Of a stretch of DNA of 39,382 nucleotides, positions 25,953-35,088 are shown piece after piece. The translations under genes were made by a program, and so were the position numbers. Under the pieces are notes generated by a model. That model did not search any database. It had not been told where the DNA came from and saw only the letters and a list, made by a program, of their open reading frames with translations. This stretch comes from Rheinheimera lutimaris. GTDB taxonomy: Bacteria; Pseudomonadota; Gammaproteobacteria; Enterobacterales; Alteromonadaceae. Within the stretch, counting starts at the first letter, position 1. Each line of letters starts with the position of its first letter. The DNA is taken from contig NZ_JABSOD010000007.1 of assembly GCF_013283795.1 (NCBI RefSeq), positions 169,872 through 209,253 on the forward strand. The letters run 5' to 3'.

Positions 25953-26018
25953 CTACACACGCCCGTTGGGAATGTGCCACCACCAGTTAGTCAGGTTAAG
26001 GGTTGTGATAAATTGCAT
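25953..26018 (-). CDS. trpL: trp operon leader peptide
   Basis: A 21-residue peptide beginning MQFITTLNL and containing three consecutive tryptophan codons (residues 12-14), ending at TAG. Ribosome stalling at these codons when Trp-tRNA is scarce would favour the antiterminator and allow trpE to be read. The peptide itself has no other expected role. The ribosome binding site is weak (GAGG twelve bases upstream). It is shorter than any normal gene but the Trp cluster, position and pairing RNA segments make it convincing. Confidence 0.92.
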   Translation of the reverse strand: MQFITTLNLTNWWWHIPNGRV

Positions 26019-26050
26019 TAGCTTTAATGACCTCATTTGTTATGCCACAC

Positions 26051-26080
26051 ATAAAACCGCAAAAGGGTGGCAGGCGTCAA
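26051..26080 (-). promoter_or_regulatory. Candidate trp operon promoter
   Basis: On the minus strand TTGACG (plus 26075-26080) and TTTTAT (plus 26051-26056) are 18 bases apart, about 35 bases before trpL. No TrpR-like ACTAGT palindrome was found around it, so attenuation may be the main control. Confidence 0.6.
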
Positions 26081-26161
26081 GTGCTTATTTGTTATAACAC
26101 AGAAATAAAAGCGTATAAGCGGCCGGATGGCTGCGGGCTTTTGTGCTTTATTCTTCAGCGT

Positions 26162-26344
26162 TCAGCCCCGGGCTGCGGTTTTTTCCAATTGCTGAATTTT
26201 CTGCCAGATTTCCTCGCTTTCTGCGGTTAAATCGGCAAAAAGCCGCATATCTCCGTTGCGCTGGGCATGCATCGCCTGCTCCAGTTTTTGGTCGTAAGCT
26301 TTACGCAGTTTTTTTACCGGATCGGATTTTAACCAGCCAAACAT
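26162..26344 (-). CDS. Small conserved protein, DUF6435-like
   Basis: A 60-residue, highly charged, mostly helical protein starting MFGWLKSDPVKKLRKAYDQK. The short MFG-lysine start and the RNGDMRLFADLTAESEEIW middle are the pattern I associate with DUF6435. Function unknown. It ends about 80 bases before the trp promoter on the same strand and is probably transcribed independently. It is divergent from rnm. Confidence 0.65.
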   Translation of the reverse strand: MFGWLKSDPVKKLRKAYDQKLEQAMHAQRNGDMRLFADLTAESEEIWQKIQQLEKTAARG

Positions 26345-26462
26345 AGTTTTCGTCGCTCTGAATTAGGTGTAGCACGGTTACGCAGTGCAGTGGCAAAGAG
26401 TTCAGTTTATTTTGCGATAAGCCGCTGCTGTGCGACAATAACCAGCTTATTTTGAGGTGCTG

Positions 26463-27320
26463 ATGAAAATTGATTTACACAGCCATACCCTATGCTCTGA
26501 CGGCGTGTTATCGCCTGAAGGCCTTATCGCACGTGCGATAGAAAAGGGTGTGGATGTATTGGCTATTACCGACCATGATACGGTAGCCGGTTTAGCACCG
26601 GCACAGCAGGCAATAAACGCTCAGCAACTGCCGCTGCAGCTGATTAACGGCGTAGAAATTTCTACCGGTTGGCAGCAACTGGAAATTCATATAGTTGGTT
26701 TAAATATTAACCCGCAGTGTCCGCAGTTTTTACAGCGCCTTGCCAGCCAGCAACAGGCAAGATTAGTGCGTGCTGAGGAAATGGCGCGCCGGTTAGAAAA
26801 GAACCAGATCCCCGATGTGTTGCCGGCGGTGTTAGCCCTGGCCAACGGCGCTGCGTTAACCCGCACCCATTTTGCCCGCCATCTGGTCAGTATTGGCAAA
26901 GCCAGCTCCATGGATGGTGTATTTAAAAAGTATTTAGGTCGCGGCAAAATTGGCTATGTGCCGAATAACTGGGTTGAGATGGCAGATGCGATTGAATGGA
27001 TACACGATGCCGGCGGTGTAGCGGTGCTGGCGCATCCGTTAAAATATAAGCTGACTACCAAGTGGGTTAAGCGGCTGGCAGAGCAGTTTGCTGCGGCGGG
27101 TGGTGATGCAATAGAGGTGATTTCGCCGCAGCAAACGCCGGTGCAAAAACGCGAGTTGTGGGCCCTGTGTCAGTTGCACGGGTTAACGGCGTCGGTGGGT
27201 TCCGATTTTCATCAGGCAACAACTTGGAATGATATCGGAAAAAATCTATATTTAACCGACGATGTGATACCGGTATGGGCGAACTGGCCGTTACAGGGTA
27301 ACGCAGTAACGCCGGCATAA
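26463..27320 (+). CDS. rnm: PHP-domain phosphoesterase, 5'-3' exoribonuclease RNase AM
   Basis: The YciV/RNase AM family trims short RNAs and matures the 5' ends of rRNAs; it can also hydrolyse 3',5'-bisphosphates. 285 residues. PHP metal motifs are intact: H6-S-H8 and D13 at the N terminus, TDHD (36-39), HPLKY near 200 and GSDFH in the C-terminal quarter. The ATG at 26463 has GAGG five bases upstream. As in enterics it lies upstream of the trp operon in divergent orientation, followed by yciO. Confidence 0.92.
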   Translation: MKIDLHSHTLCSDGVLSPEGLIARAIEKGVDVLAITDHDTVAGLAPAQQAINAQQLPLQLINGVEISTGWQQLEIHIVGLNINPQCPQFLQRLASQQQARLVRAEEMARRLEKNQIPDVLPAVLALANGAALTRTHFARHLVSIGKASSMDGVFKKYLGRGKIGYVPNNWVEMADAIEWIHDAGGVAVLAHPLKYKLTTKWVKRLAEQFAAAGGDAIEVISPQQTPVQKRELWALCQLHGLTASVGSDFHQATTWNDIGKNLYLTDDVIPVWANWPLQGNAVTPA

Positions 27321-27349
27321 GACATTAATTTTATTTAAGAAGAATAACA

Positions 27350-27970
27350 ATGAGCCAATTTTTTCATATTCACCCGGAAACCCCGCAGCAGCGTTTACTC
27401 AAGCAAGCGGTGCAAATTATTCAGCAGGGCGGTGTGGTTATTTATCCGACCGACAGCGGCTATGCATTGGGTTGTCATGTTGGTGATAAGAGCGCTATGG
27501 AGCGTATTTTACAAATCCGTCAGGTAAGTGGCGATCACCATTTTACGCTGATGTGCCGCGACTTATCTGAGCTGTCGGTATATGCCAAGGTAGAAAACAG
27601 CGCCTTTCGGCTGATTAAAAACAATACCCCAGGCGCCTATACCTTTATTTTGCGCGGCACCAAAGAAGTACCAAAGCGGCTGCTGAACGAGAAAAAGAAA
27701 ACTATTGGCCTGCGTATTCCGGAAAACAAGATTGCGCTGGCACTGCTGGCCGAGCTGGGTGAGCCACTGCTTAGTACCAGTTTAATTTTACCCGGTGAAG
27801 AATTTGCTGAAAGCGATCCCGAAGATATGCGCGCCCGGTTAGAAAAGCAGGTTGATCTGATTATGCACGGCGGTGTGATTGGTGAAGCGCCAACTACGGT
27901 GATTGATTATTCCGACGATGAGCCTGTGGTACTGCGCGAAGGCCGCGGCGACCCGGCACCGTTTCGTTAA
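27350..27970 (+). CDS. yciO: YciO, Sua5/YrdC/YciO family RNA-binding protein
   Basis: A 206-residue single YrdC-like domain, related to threonylcarbamoyl-AMP synthase used for t6A tRNA modification. PTDSGYALGC (34-43), the LMCRDL segment and TSLILPGEE are family features. YciO proteins are a branch distinct from TsaC and weaker or different in activity, so a role in t6A is not certain. It follows rnm by 29 bases and precedes scpA, a conserved gammaproteobacterial order. Confidence 0.92.
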   Translation: MSQFFHIHPETPQQRLLKQAVQIIQQGGVVIYPTDSGYALGCHVGDKSAMERILQIRQVSGDHHFTLMCRDLSELSVYAKVENSAFRLIKNNTPGAYTFILRGTKEVPKRLLNEKKKTIGLRIPENKIALALLAELGEPLLSTSLILPGEEFAESDPEDMRARLEKQVDLIMHGGVIGEAPTTVIDYSDDEPVVLREGRGDPAPFR

Positions 27971-27992
27971 ACACTGACGGCAAGCGCTAACC

Positions 27993-28817
27993 TTGAGCGA
28001 TATCATCAGCGACAGCCTAACCATACAGCAACCGCTGCCGCTGGCCTTTGTCCGTGGCGAAGCGGTGCTGGACCGGCCGGAAGACTTATATATTCCGCCG
28101 GATGCGCTGGAGATTTTGCTCGATGCGTTTGAAGGCCCGCTGGACTTTTTACTGTATTTAATCCGCAAGCATAAGTTTGATATTGTCGATTTGCCGGTTA
28201 ACGAAATTACCCTGCAATATATGGAATATATTGACCTGATGCAGGGGCTGAATTTTGAACTGGCAGCAGAATACCTGGTGATGGCTGCAATGTTAGCCGA
28301 GATTAAATCACGGTTATTGCTGCCACGACACACTGAAGCGGAGGACGAAGAGGCCGATCCCCGTGCCGAGCTTATTCGCCGCTTGCAGGAGTATGAAGTG
28401 TTTAAGCAGGCCGCGACTGAGCTGGACAGCCTGCCACGCGATGAGCGCGATCACTTTAACGCTACTGCCGTGCTGGCCGACAACTTCGCGCCGCTATTGA
28501 TCTTACCCGATGTCGACTTAGCTGAGCTGACACTGGCGTTAAAAGACATAGTTAAACGGGCGAAGGATTTTCAGCACCATCATATTAAGCGCGAGCATTT
28601 ATCTACCCGTGAACGCATGAGCCGTATTCTGGACTTACTCAGCCAACATAATGGCTATCTGGCGTTTTCCGGTTGCTTTGAAGTAACAGAAGGTCGCGAG
28701 GGCGTGGTAGTAACCTTTTTAGCCATACTGGAGCTGACCAAAGAAAAGCTGGTGGAGATTATTCAGGTGGAAGCCTACGGCCAAATTCATGTCAAACTTA
28801 AAGCCGGTGAGGCATAA
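27993..28817 (+). CDS. scpA: Segregation and condensation protein A
   Basis: The kleisin subunit that bridges the SMC heads in a chromosome condensation complex with ScpB. 274 residues. The hallmark FEGPLDFLLYLIRKHKFDI (about 43-61) and VMAAMLAEIKSRLLLPR (about 90-106) are conserved, and the C-terminal winged-helix segment is present. The start is TTG at 27993 with no strong ribosome binding site. The first 30 residues are not conserved in the family I know, so a later start is possible. The stop overlaps the scpB ATG by one base. Confidence 0.93.
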   Translation: MSDIISDSLTIQQPLPLAFVRGEAVLDRPEDLYIPPDALEILLDAFEGPLDFLLYLIRKHKFDIVDLPVNEITLQYMEYIDLMQGLNFELAAEYLVMAAMLAEIKSRLLLPRHTEAEDEEADPRAELIRRLQEYEVFKQAATELDSLPRDERDHFNATAVLADNFAPLLILPDVDLAELTLALKDIVKRAKDFQHHHIKREHLSTRERMSRILDLLSQHNGYLAFSGCFEVTEGREGVVVTFLAILELTKEKLVEIIQVEAYGQIHVKLKAGEA

Positions 28818-29401
28818 TGGCGGACAAAATTAATGATGTGCAGCTAATGCAGTTGGTTGAAGCTGCAATTTTTGCTGCCGATAAGCCACTGAGTAGCGAC
28901 GATTTACAAAGCACAGTGCTGGATGGCTTTAATGTCAGCAAAAAGCGCCTGACTGACACTCTTACCAGGCTGATGCAGGATTACGCCGGCCGCGGTGTTA
29001 CGCTAACGGAAACCGCATCGGGCTATCGCTTTATTACCAAACCGGAGCTGAGTGACTATTTAGCCAGGTTGTGGCCGGAGCGTTCGCCGCGGTATTCCCG
29101 TGCTGTGCTGGAAACGCTGGCACTTATAGCTTATCGTCAGCCCATTACCCGCGGCGAGATAGAAGATATCCGTGGTGTATCGGTAAGCAGCCAGATTATG
29201 CGCACCTTGCTGGATCGCAACTGGGTTAAGGTGGTAGGGCATAAAGAAGTGCCCGGCCGGCCCGGTTTATACGCCACTACAAAAGAGTTTTTAGATTACT
29301 TTGGTTTAAAACATTTAAACCAGTTACCCCCTTTGCCCGAATTTCAGGCCATCAGCCTGGATTTGGCTGACACCGTCGTGACGACAGGAGAATTGCACTA
29401 A
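28817..29401 (+). CDS. scpB: Segregation and condensation protein B
   Basis: A partner of ScpA and SMC; forms a dimer of tandem winged-helix domains. 194 residues. The family core is clear: [14 protein letters not shown] (11-24), YRFITKPEL and [20 protein letters not shown], with GRPGLYATT. It is coupled to scpA and to rluB by one-base TAATG overlaps, so the three genes should be translated together. No smc gene is in the window. Confidence 0.95.
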   Translation: MADKINDVQLMQLVEAAIFAADKPLSSDDLQSTVLDGFNVSKKRLTDTLTRLMQDYAGRGVTLTETASGYRFITKPELSDYLARLWPERSPRYSRAVLETLALIAYRQPITRGEIEDIRGVSVSSQIMRTLLDRNWVKVVGHKEVPGRPGLYATTKEFLDYFGLKHLNQLPPLPEFQAISLDLADTVVTTGELH

Positions 29402-30411
29402 TGAGTGAAAAAACCGCAAGTGAAAAGTTACAAAAAGTATTGGCCCGCGCAGGCGTAGGGTCGCGCCGTGAAATGGAAGAGTGGATAAGCTCAGGCCGTG
29501 TCACGGTTGACGGCAAACCTGCCACCCTGGGCGATCGTATCAGCCCAACCCAGCAAGTGCGGGTAGATGGCCATCCGGTACAAATTGCCAGCGAAGAGCA
29601 GCAAATTTGCCGCGTACTGGCGTACCACAAGCCGGAAGGCGAGATATGCTCGCGTACCGATCCGGAAGGGCGGCCTACAGTGTTTTCACGTCTGCCAAAC
29701 ATTAAAGGCGCGCGCTGGATAGCCATTGGCCGGCTGGATATTAATACCTCAGGTTTATTGTTGTTTACCACCGACGGTGAGCTGGCAAACCGCCTGATGC
29801 ACCCCAAATTTGAAGTAGAGCGTGAATACGCGGTAAGGGTATTCGGCGATGTGAACGATGCGATGATCCAGCGCCTGCGCACCGGCGTTGAGCTGGAAGA
29901 TGGCAAAGCTAACTTCAAAAAAATCAAAGCGCTGCCGGGCGAAGGTATCAACCGTTGGTTCCATGTGGTACTAACTGAAGGCCGCAACCGTGAAGTGCGC
30001 CGGATGTGGGAATCGCAGGGCGCGGTAGTCAGCCGGCTTATTCGTGTGCGCTACGGTGATTTACTGCTGCCAAAACATTTACCTGCCGGCGGCTATGCCG
30101 AATACCCGCTGGAAGATGTAAACTACCTGCGTAAGTTAGTCAGCTTAGCACCGGAAGTAGCTACCTTAGTAAAACCGGAAGACAGAGACGAGCGCCGCCG
30201 TCGCATGGCCAGTATGAAACGCGCGGTACGTAAGCACGATATCGCCGCTAAAACGCCGGAGCGGACACCAAAAGAGCGCAAGCCTACAGAAGCACGGCCG
30301 GCTAAACCGGATGCCGCTAAGCCGGCAGGGCGCAGAGGTCCGGCCAAGCCCAAAGGCAAGCCGGCACGGCAGCCTAACGGTAAAAAGCCCAGCCGTGAAG
30401 GCAGAGGTTAA
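29401..30411 (+). CDS. rluB: 23S rRNA pseudouridine(2605) synthase
   Basis: Isomerises uridine 2605 of 23S rRNA. 336 residues. An S4 RNA-binding domain (about 7-60) begins [19 protein letters not shown]. The catalytic aspartate is D113 in [12 protein letters not shown], and [12 protein letters not shown] is the conserved late motif. Residues from about 255 on form a basic, Lys/Arg/Pro-rich disordered tail longer than needed for catalysis, common in RluB. A strong terminator follows. Confidence 0.94.
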   Translation: MSEKTASEKLQKVLARAGVGSRREMEEWISSGRVTVDGKPATLGDRISPTQQVRVDGHPVQIASEEQQICRVLAYHKPEGEICSRTDPEGRPTVFSRLPNIKGARWIAIGRLDINTSGLLLFTTDGELANRLMHPKFEVEREYAVRVFGDVNDAMIQRLRTGVELEDGKANFKKIKALPGEGINRWFHVVLTEGRNREVRRMWESQGAVVSRLIRVRYGDLLLPKHLPAGGYAEYPLEDVNYLRKLVSLAPEVATLVKPEDRDERRRRMASMKRAVRKHDIAAKTPERTPKERKPTEARPAKPDAAKPAGRRGPAKPKGKPARQPNGKKPSREGRG

Positions 30412-30420
30412 GCACTAAAG

Positions 30421-30445
30421 ACAAAGGCGCATAAAGCGCCTTTGT
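30421..30445. terminator. Terminator after rluB, usable in both directions
   Basis: A 10-bp stem ACAAAGGCGC (30421-30430)/GCGCCTTTGT (30436-30445) around loop ATAAA. It lies between rluB and the convergent secreted-protein gene. Confidence 0.82.
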
Positions 30446-30601
30446 TATATTTAAAAGGTATTGCAGTTGTAGTTAAGCGTCTGTGTAGATTGTTCTGCGT
30501 ACTGTGAGCATAGTAGCCACAGCTATTAATCCACCGGCAACAGCAATCTACAGGCCTTTGATAATGCCGCCTCTGCAGATATCAGGCAATATCAACTCAG
30601 C

Positions 30602-30967
30602 TTATTGCTGGTTTTGCAGCTCGTTCTTATCACCGCGCATATCAAAGCTGTCAATAGAACAAGTTACGCTGTCCAAAATTGGATAACATTGGTTTTTAGA
30701 GCCACTTGAACGCGTACTCCATTTATTGCCACCTTTGTATTCAGCAAATGACATCTCATCTTCACCACAAGAGGTTGTATAAGTCAGTGCGTCATCAAAG
30801 CCTTTCATATAGCAATAGCCATAAGCGTTATAAGCGCCTGCCCATATTGAAAAATTATTAGAAGCAGGTGGAACGTTTTGAGTCACGTCATAGAAAGTAA
30901 CTGTTGCAGCATTAGCAGCAGAAGACAGCGCAGCAACAGACAGTAAAGAAATAAGTAACTTTTTCAT
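30602..30967 (-). CDS. Small secreted cysteine-containing protein, unknown
   Basis: A 121-residue precursor with a clear signal peptide (MKKLLISLLSVAALSSAANA, cleavage before ATVTFYD), leaving about 100 residues. The mature part has four cysteines (in GYCYM, TSCGE, NQCYP and VTCSI) that could form two disulfides, and many Tyr, Ser and Asn residues. The second of two adjacent ATG codons was chosen because AAAGGA is seven bases upstream. It is a periplasmic or exported protein of a family I do not recognise. About 250 bases without genes lie upstream. Confidence 0.72.
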   Translation of the reverse strand: MKKLLISLLSVAALSSAANAATVTFYDVTQNVPPASNNFSIWAGAYNAYGYCYMKGFDDALTYTTSCGEDEMSFAEYKGGNKWSTRSSGSKNQCYPILDSVTCSIDSFDMRGDKNELQNQQ

Positions 30968-31225
30968 CATTTTATCCTTTTTTAACTTGAGGGGTAACTT
31001 CCATTGGACTGTTGTATTCCAACCCGGGTGAAATAACATACCCATATTGTCCATAATTTGTTTCGTTTTGATGAATTTAAAGTTACAGTTGTTTGCTGTG
31101 GCTATTTTGGGGTTAGGATAAGCCTGCCTGAGTTTAAAGGGGCCCACATATCAGCTGTTTTATCATCTGATCAGTATCAGCATGTTGCTGCTCGGTTTGC
31201 GGTTGATTTATCAGGCAGTGGTCAG

Positions 31226-32023
31226 TTAACGCACCTTGCTTTTGCGCACCATTTTATACAGCAGCTCCGGCGATAAGCGCGATACCAATGCGCCTAAGCG
31301 CTCTTTTAGGCCACCGATGACAATATAGCTTTTACCGTTTAGCAGCGCTTTTACTGCTTTTTCGGCAAATTGCTCTGCGCTCATGGCGTTGGCTTGGGCA
31401 TCATCCATAGTGCCAAACGCGCTGCCATCGCCGGTTAAGGCATTAAGTGAAACGTTAGTTTTAACAAAGCCCGGGAAAATTGTCGCGACGGTTAAGCCCT
31501 GCTCAAATAATTCCGCGCGCAGGCTATTGGCCCATAAATGCAGTGCGGCTTTAGCAGCAGAATAACTGCCACGATATTGGGTGCCGACTAAACCGGCAAC
31601 GGAGGAAACAAATACTGTCTTGCCACCGCCGTCTGCCAGCAACAGCGGCAGTGCCTGACGGGTAAGGTTTACCTGAGCAAAATAATCCACTTCAAACAGC
31701 TTACGCTCAGTGTCGATTGTGGTGTCGCTAATAAGTGCGCGCTGGCTGATACCGGCATTATTAATCAGCCAGTCCAGCCCGCCAATTTGTTGTTGTATGG
31801 TGTTAATAGCCGCACTAACAGCGGCAGTATCGGTAATATCCAGTGGCAACAGCAGGTGTTGGCTGCTGTTTGCTAAGCTGGAGCGTACCCGTTCAAGTTC
31901 ACTTTGCCGCCGCGCACTTAAAACCAACCGGGCACCATCAGCCGCCAGCTCACGTGCTAACGCTTCACCGATACCACTTGAGGCGCCGGTGATCCAAATT
32001 ACTTTATTTTCTACTGCCATCAT
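31226..32023 (-). CDS. Short-chain dehydrogenase/reductase (SDR)
   Basis: A 265-residue classical SDR with a Rossmann fold. The cofactor motif TGASSGIG (12-19) and NNAG (88-91) are present, with catalytic S140/S141, Y154 and K158 (YSAAK). Arginines after the second strand (SARRQ) suggest NADP(H). PGFVKTNVS resembles the PGxxxT turn of SDRs acting on lipids or ketones, but the substrate is unknown. It starts at one of two adjacent ATG codons without a strong ribosome binding site. Confidence 0.88.
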   Translation of the reverse strand: MMAVENKVIWITGASSGIGEALARELAADGARLVLSARRQSELERVRSSLANSSQHLLLPLDITDTAAVSAAINTIQQQIGGLDWLINNAGISQRALISDTTIDTERKLFEVDYFAQVNLTRQALPLLLADGGGKTVFVSSVAGLVGTQYRGSYSAAKAALHLWANSLRAELFEQGLTVATIFPGFVKTNVSLNALTGDGSAFGTMDDAQANAMSAEQFAEKAVKALLNGKSYIVIGGLKERLGALVSRLSPELLYKMVRKSKVR

Positions 32024-32110
32024 AAGAAGTTGTGCTCAGTTATATTTCGCACGACCTTAAGAAATAACCGCTGTGTTGTAAAGCTGAAAAAGCTAGAGGG
32101 CAATGCTGAA

Positions 32111-32980
32111 TTACCAGTTGATTTGTTCGAAGTGGCCGGGTAATGGCTGCCAGTACTCTGGCTTATCCAGCGGTGTAGCAGTTGGTAGCAATGGATTCTG
32201 CAGCTTAAGTACTTTACGTTTTTGTTGCGCTAATTGCGTGAGAATGGTGCCATATCGCTGTTCAAACAACGCATTAAAACTGCCGTCTTTGTACATCTCA
32301 ATCAGGCCATACTCTATGGCTGCAGCTAAATTTGTATCGCTATTGGAGACGAAAAAGTACTCTGCTGTGGGGTAATACAACATTAAGTCCGGCGCAATAA
32401 ACAGTTTTGCAGCGATATTTTTATGCTCATCAGCAATCTCAATGACTGAGCGCGGCAGCGCATTGACACGGCCTTTTTCAACCATGGTGAACATGGAGTG
32501 ATAGTCATTGGCTGCATGAATTTTATAGCCATTTGCTTTTAAGATCTGGCTATCCGGCCAATCATGGCCTTGCACAAACAAGGTGTTTTGTTTGGTACGC
32601 GGCGTGGATAAAAATGGTGCATTTTCGTTTACCAGTAACAGGCGCCAGCCGAGCAAACCTCTGCTTAGTGGCACACGAACAGGCTTTAGCATTTTTTCCC
32701 GCTCAACGCTGGTCATGCTCCAGAACACATCGACTATGCCGGTGTGCTGGCTTATTTCCCTCAGTACACGGCTTTGTGCCATAGTTTCTTTTGCCGGCTG
32801 CAAGATGTAGGGGGTGGTGGAGTAGCTCAGTGCTTTTTGCAGCAATTGCACGTGATAATCTTGCATCACGTCCCTGTTGTCATAGGGCAGGGCAAAAATT
32901 ACCGTTCGTGCATTTACTGCTGCTAATAGCTGAATGGCCAATAGCAGCAGTGCTAAACCAGTAAAAAAGACACTTCGCAC
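32111..32980 (-). CDS. Periplasmic solute-binding-like protein (SBP family 3)
   Basis: A 289-residue protein with a signal peptide (about 1-25, cleavage near VNA). The mature part has the two-lobe pattern of extracellular solute-binding proteins: FALPYDNRD at the start, DVFWSMTSVERE, MVEKGRVNALPRS and a C-terminal EYGLIEMYKDGSFNALFEQRYG typical of family 3. No permease or ATPase genes are near, so it may be a stand-alone sensor or scavenger rather than a transporter component. Ligand unknown. Confidence 0.78.
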   Translation of the reverse strand: MRSVFFTGLALLLLAIQLLAAVNARTVIFALPYDNRDVMQDYHVQLLQKALSYSTTPYILQPAKETMAQSRVLREISQHTGIVDVFWSMTSVEREKMLKPVRVPLSRGLLGWRLLLVNENAPFLSTPRTKQNTLFVQGHDWPDSQILKANGYKIHAANDYHSMFTMVEKGRVNALPRSVIEIADEHKNIAAKLFIAPDLMLYYPTAEYFFVSNSDTNLAAAIEYGLIEMYKDGSFNALFEQRYGTILTQLAQQKRKVLKLQNPLLPTATPLDKPEYWQPLPGHFEQINW

Positions 32981-33066
32981 AATAGAAACCTACAAATGTT
33001 GTTAAGCTGTATTTAATGTAGGTAATCTATGGCATTTAGGAAATCTTTATCTTACAAAGTTAGCTT

Positions 33067-33816
33067 TTATTTTTGTGAAACTGTCACTTTGTATTTGCGT
33101 TGGAAATATCCTTTTAAGAAAATAATGGCGCTAACGCCTATTACCGGCGCGGCCAGCCATGTCAGCATCATCCATTGCTCAGGCAATAACCCGCTTACCA
33201 ATCGACGACCGCCGGCCGCGAAGAATGCAGTGTAAACTGCAATGCCGGTACCAACCATTGAGGTGAAGTGTTCAATAATCCATTGCCGTGGTTTAATTTC
33301 TGCTTTAAATACATACACACAAATACTTGCTGCGGCATAAAAACTGACTCCGGCAAAAATCATTAGCAATGTCTGGTTAAATTTGTGTCCCTGCCAGGCG
33401 ACAAACAGCGATAACGGCAGCATAAGCAATACTGGCCCAAGAAAACTAAGGCGTTTTAACAGGTTGCGATTAGCTTTGGCTAGCAGTACGCCAATAGCGT
33501 GGCGCACTGACACCCAGGTAAGCAGGCTTAACAGTAATAAAAATTGCGAAAATACAACGCGCCAACCCAAAAAGCGTTGCAGCTCAATGCCGCTTAAATT
33601 GGGCATAGGATAGATGGTGAGCGGATCGTAGATGGTTAAGCCGCTCATCACCATGCCTGAGCCGGATACCAACAGCATGATGTAATAAAATACTTGCCCG
33701 GCGTTGTTATGTAACTTGCTACCTTTTTTAACGATAACCGGTAGCCAAAAAAGCAGTAAGGCAATGCTGCCAAGTGCGATGTGTAAGTATAATAAAAAGC
33801 TGTGTAAAGCGGACAT
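33067..33816 (-). CDS. Seven-pass membrane protein, DUF2306-like
   Basis: A 249-residue protein with about seven hydrophobic segments. The first, YLHIALGSIALLLFWLPVIVKKGSKLHNNAGQVFYY, has the His-containing arrangement (HIALG, KLHNNAG) of DUF2306-like membrane proteins, and a second pair of His lies in GHKFN and IEHF. These could bind haem or metal, but that is speculation. It is divergent from the histidine kinase gene, with 129 bases between starts, and may be a target of that system. Confidence 0.65.
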   Translation of the reverse strand: MSALHSFLLYLHIALGSIALLLFWLPVIVKKGSKLHNNAGQVFYYIMLLVSGSGMVMSGLTIYDPLTIYPMPNLSGIELQRFLGWRVVFSQFLLLLSLLTWVSVRHAIGVLLAKANRNLLKRLSFLGPVLLMLPLSLFVAWQGHKFNQTLLMIFAGVSFYAAASICVYVFKAEIKPRQWIIEHFTSMVGTGIAVYTAFFAAGGRRLVSGLLPEQWMMLTWLAAPVIGVSAIIFLKGYFQRKYKVTVSQK

Positions 33817-33945
33817 ATTAAGTCTCCTTAGTGGTTGGACTAAGTGTATTGCGACCGCTTGTTACGCACAGGTGCCAGAAGTCAGGATTTTACACTATGA
33901 CTTTTGGCCTATTGCAGTTTTGCAAAGGAAAAGCATAATACGCGG

Positions 33946-35088
33946 ATGACAAATAAGCTGCCTTTATCCAGCCTGGCCGGTGTGTTGACCTGGGCGCTGG
34001 TATTTATTATTACCTTATCTCTTTTGCCGCCAACTACCGAGATGCAACATTGGCTTGGCGTTATCAGCTTGTTTTTACTCTATGGTGCGGCCTTTATTGC
34101 CTTAACCTTTGATTACTTTCGCTGCCCGCCGCATTCGCCAGCAGGCAAAAGCTTGCTGGTGTTACAGTTAGTTGCTGCGCTTGCTTTGCTGGTGTTGTTG
34201 CCCCAATCGCATTTCGAATATTTGGCTATTCTGACTATCATCTGGGCTGCCGTTTTACCCTTTGCACTGTCTCAGCGCAATGCCATCGCGTTAACGCTTG
34301 TCGTCGTTATTCTTTGGTTTAGCATCGCATCTTACCAAAAGCACCATTCGCTGTGGATTACGGCGTTGCTGTATGGTGCTTTTCACTTATTTGCTGTTTT
34401 AGTGCAAAGCACGGCAAAGTCAGAGCAAACGGCAAAAGAGGAATTAGCGGCGAAACATCAACAGCTGCAGGCAACGCAGCAATTACTGCAGGCGGCGTCA
34501 CGCCAAAGCGAACGTACCCGTATTGCCCGCAATCTGCATGATTTAGTCGGACATCATTTAACGGCGCTGACGATACAATTGCAGGTTGCCGGTCATATAA
34601 CCGAAGGTGAAGCTAAGTTGCAGGTAGATAAATGCCATCAGCTGGCGAAGCTGCTGCTGGCCGATGTGCGCGAAGCGGTAAGCACTATGCGTCAGTATGC
34701 CGACGTTTCGCTGTTAGACGCTATACAGCCGTTAGTGGCGTTATTACCGGAGCAGCTTAAGGTCAGGCTGCAGATCCCTGCCGATATTATGCTGAACGAT
34801 TTGCAACAAGCGCAGCATTTACTCTGCATTGTGCAAGAGGCGATTAGCAACTGCCTGAAACACAGTGGCGCGACTGAACTGCAGATCACTGCCGCTGTTA
34901 CTGACGGCGAGCTGCAACTGAGCATGGTGGATAATGGTAAGCTGGCGGCAAACTGGCGGCCGGGCAATGGTATTAAAGGTATGCAGGAACGACTTGCCGA
35001 ATGTGGTGGCGTACTGCAGGTAGATTCGACGCAACAGGCCATGCACCTTAGCCTGAGGCTGCCGTATATGGAGAGTGACAATGCATAA
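33946..35088 (+). CDS. Membrane sensor histidine kinase, DesK/NarX-type (HisKA_3)
   Basis: A 380-residue kinase with six hydrophobic segments in the first 160 residues, no large periplasmic domain and a short coiled linker. A HisKA_3 domain follows with the phospho-accepting H198 in RIARNLHDLVGHHLTAL. The ATPase domain shows the N box EAISNCLKHSG and G box GNGIKGMQERL. The compact membrane sensor resembles DesK, which senses membrane state; the signal is not known here. The start at 33946 (MTNKLP) was chosen over an upstream TTG lacking a ribosome binding site. It overlaps the regulator gene. Confidence 0.9.
   Translation: MTNKLPLSSLAGVLTWALVFIITLSLLPPTTEMQHWLGVISLFLLYGAAFIALTFDYFRCPPHSPAGKSLLVLQLVAALALLVLLPQSHFEYLAILTIIWAAVLPFALSQRNAIALTLVVVILWFSIASYQKHHSLWITALLYGAFHLFAVLVQSTAKSEQTAKEELAAKHQQLQATQQLLQAASRQSERTRIARNLHDLVGHHLTALTIQLQVAGHITEGEAKLQVDKCHQLAKLLLADVREAVSTMRQYADVSLLDAIQPLVALLPEQLKVRLQIPADIMLNDLQQAQHLLCIVQEAISNCLKHSGATELQITAAVTDGELQLSMVDNGKLAANWRPGNGIKGMQERLAECGGVLQVDSTQQAMHLSLRLPYMESDNA

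Noticed and set aside
25953..26100. TrpR operator
   Set aside because: No ACTAGT-centred palindrome was found in the promoter or leader.
30484..30552. Nine-base inverted repeat (TGTAGATTG/CAATCTACA) as the ends of a small transposable element
   Set aside because: No target-site duplication or second copy was seen in the window, and an isolated 9-bp match can arise by chance.
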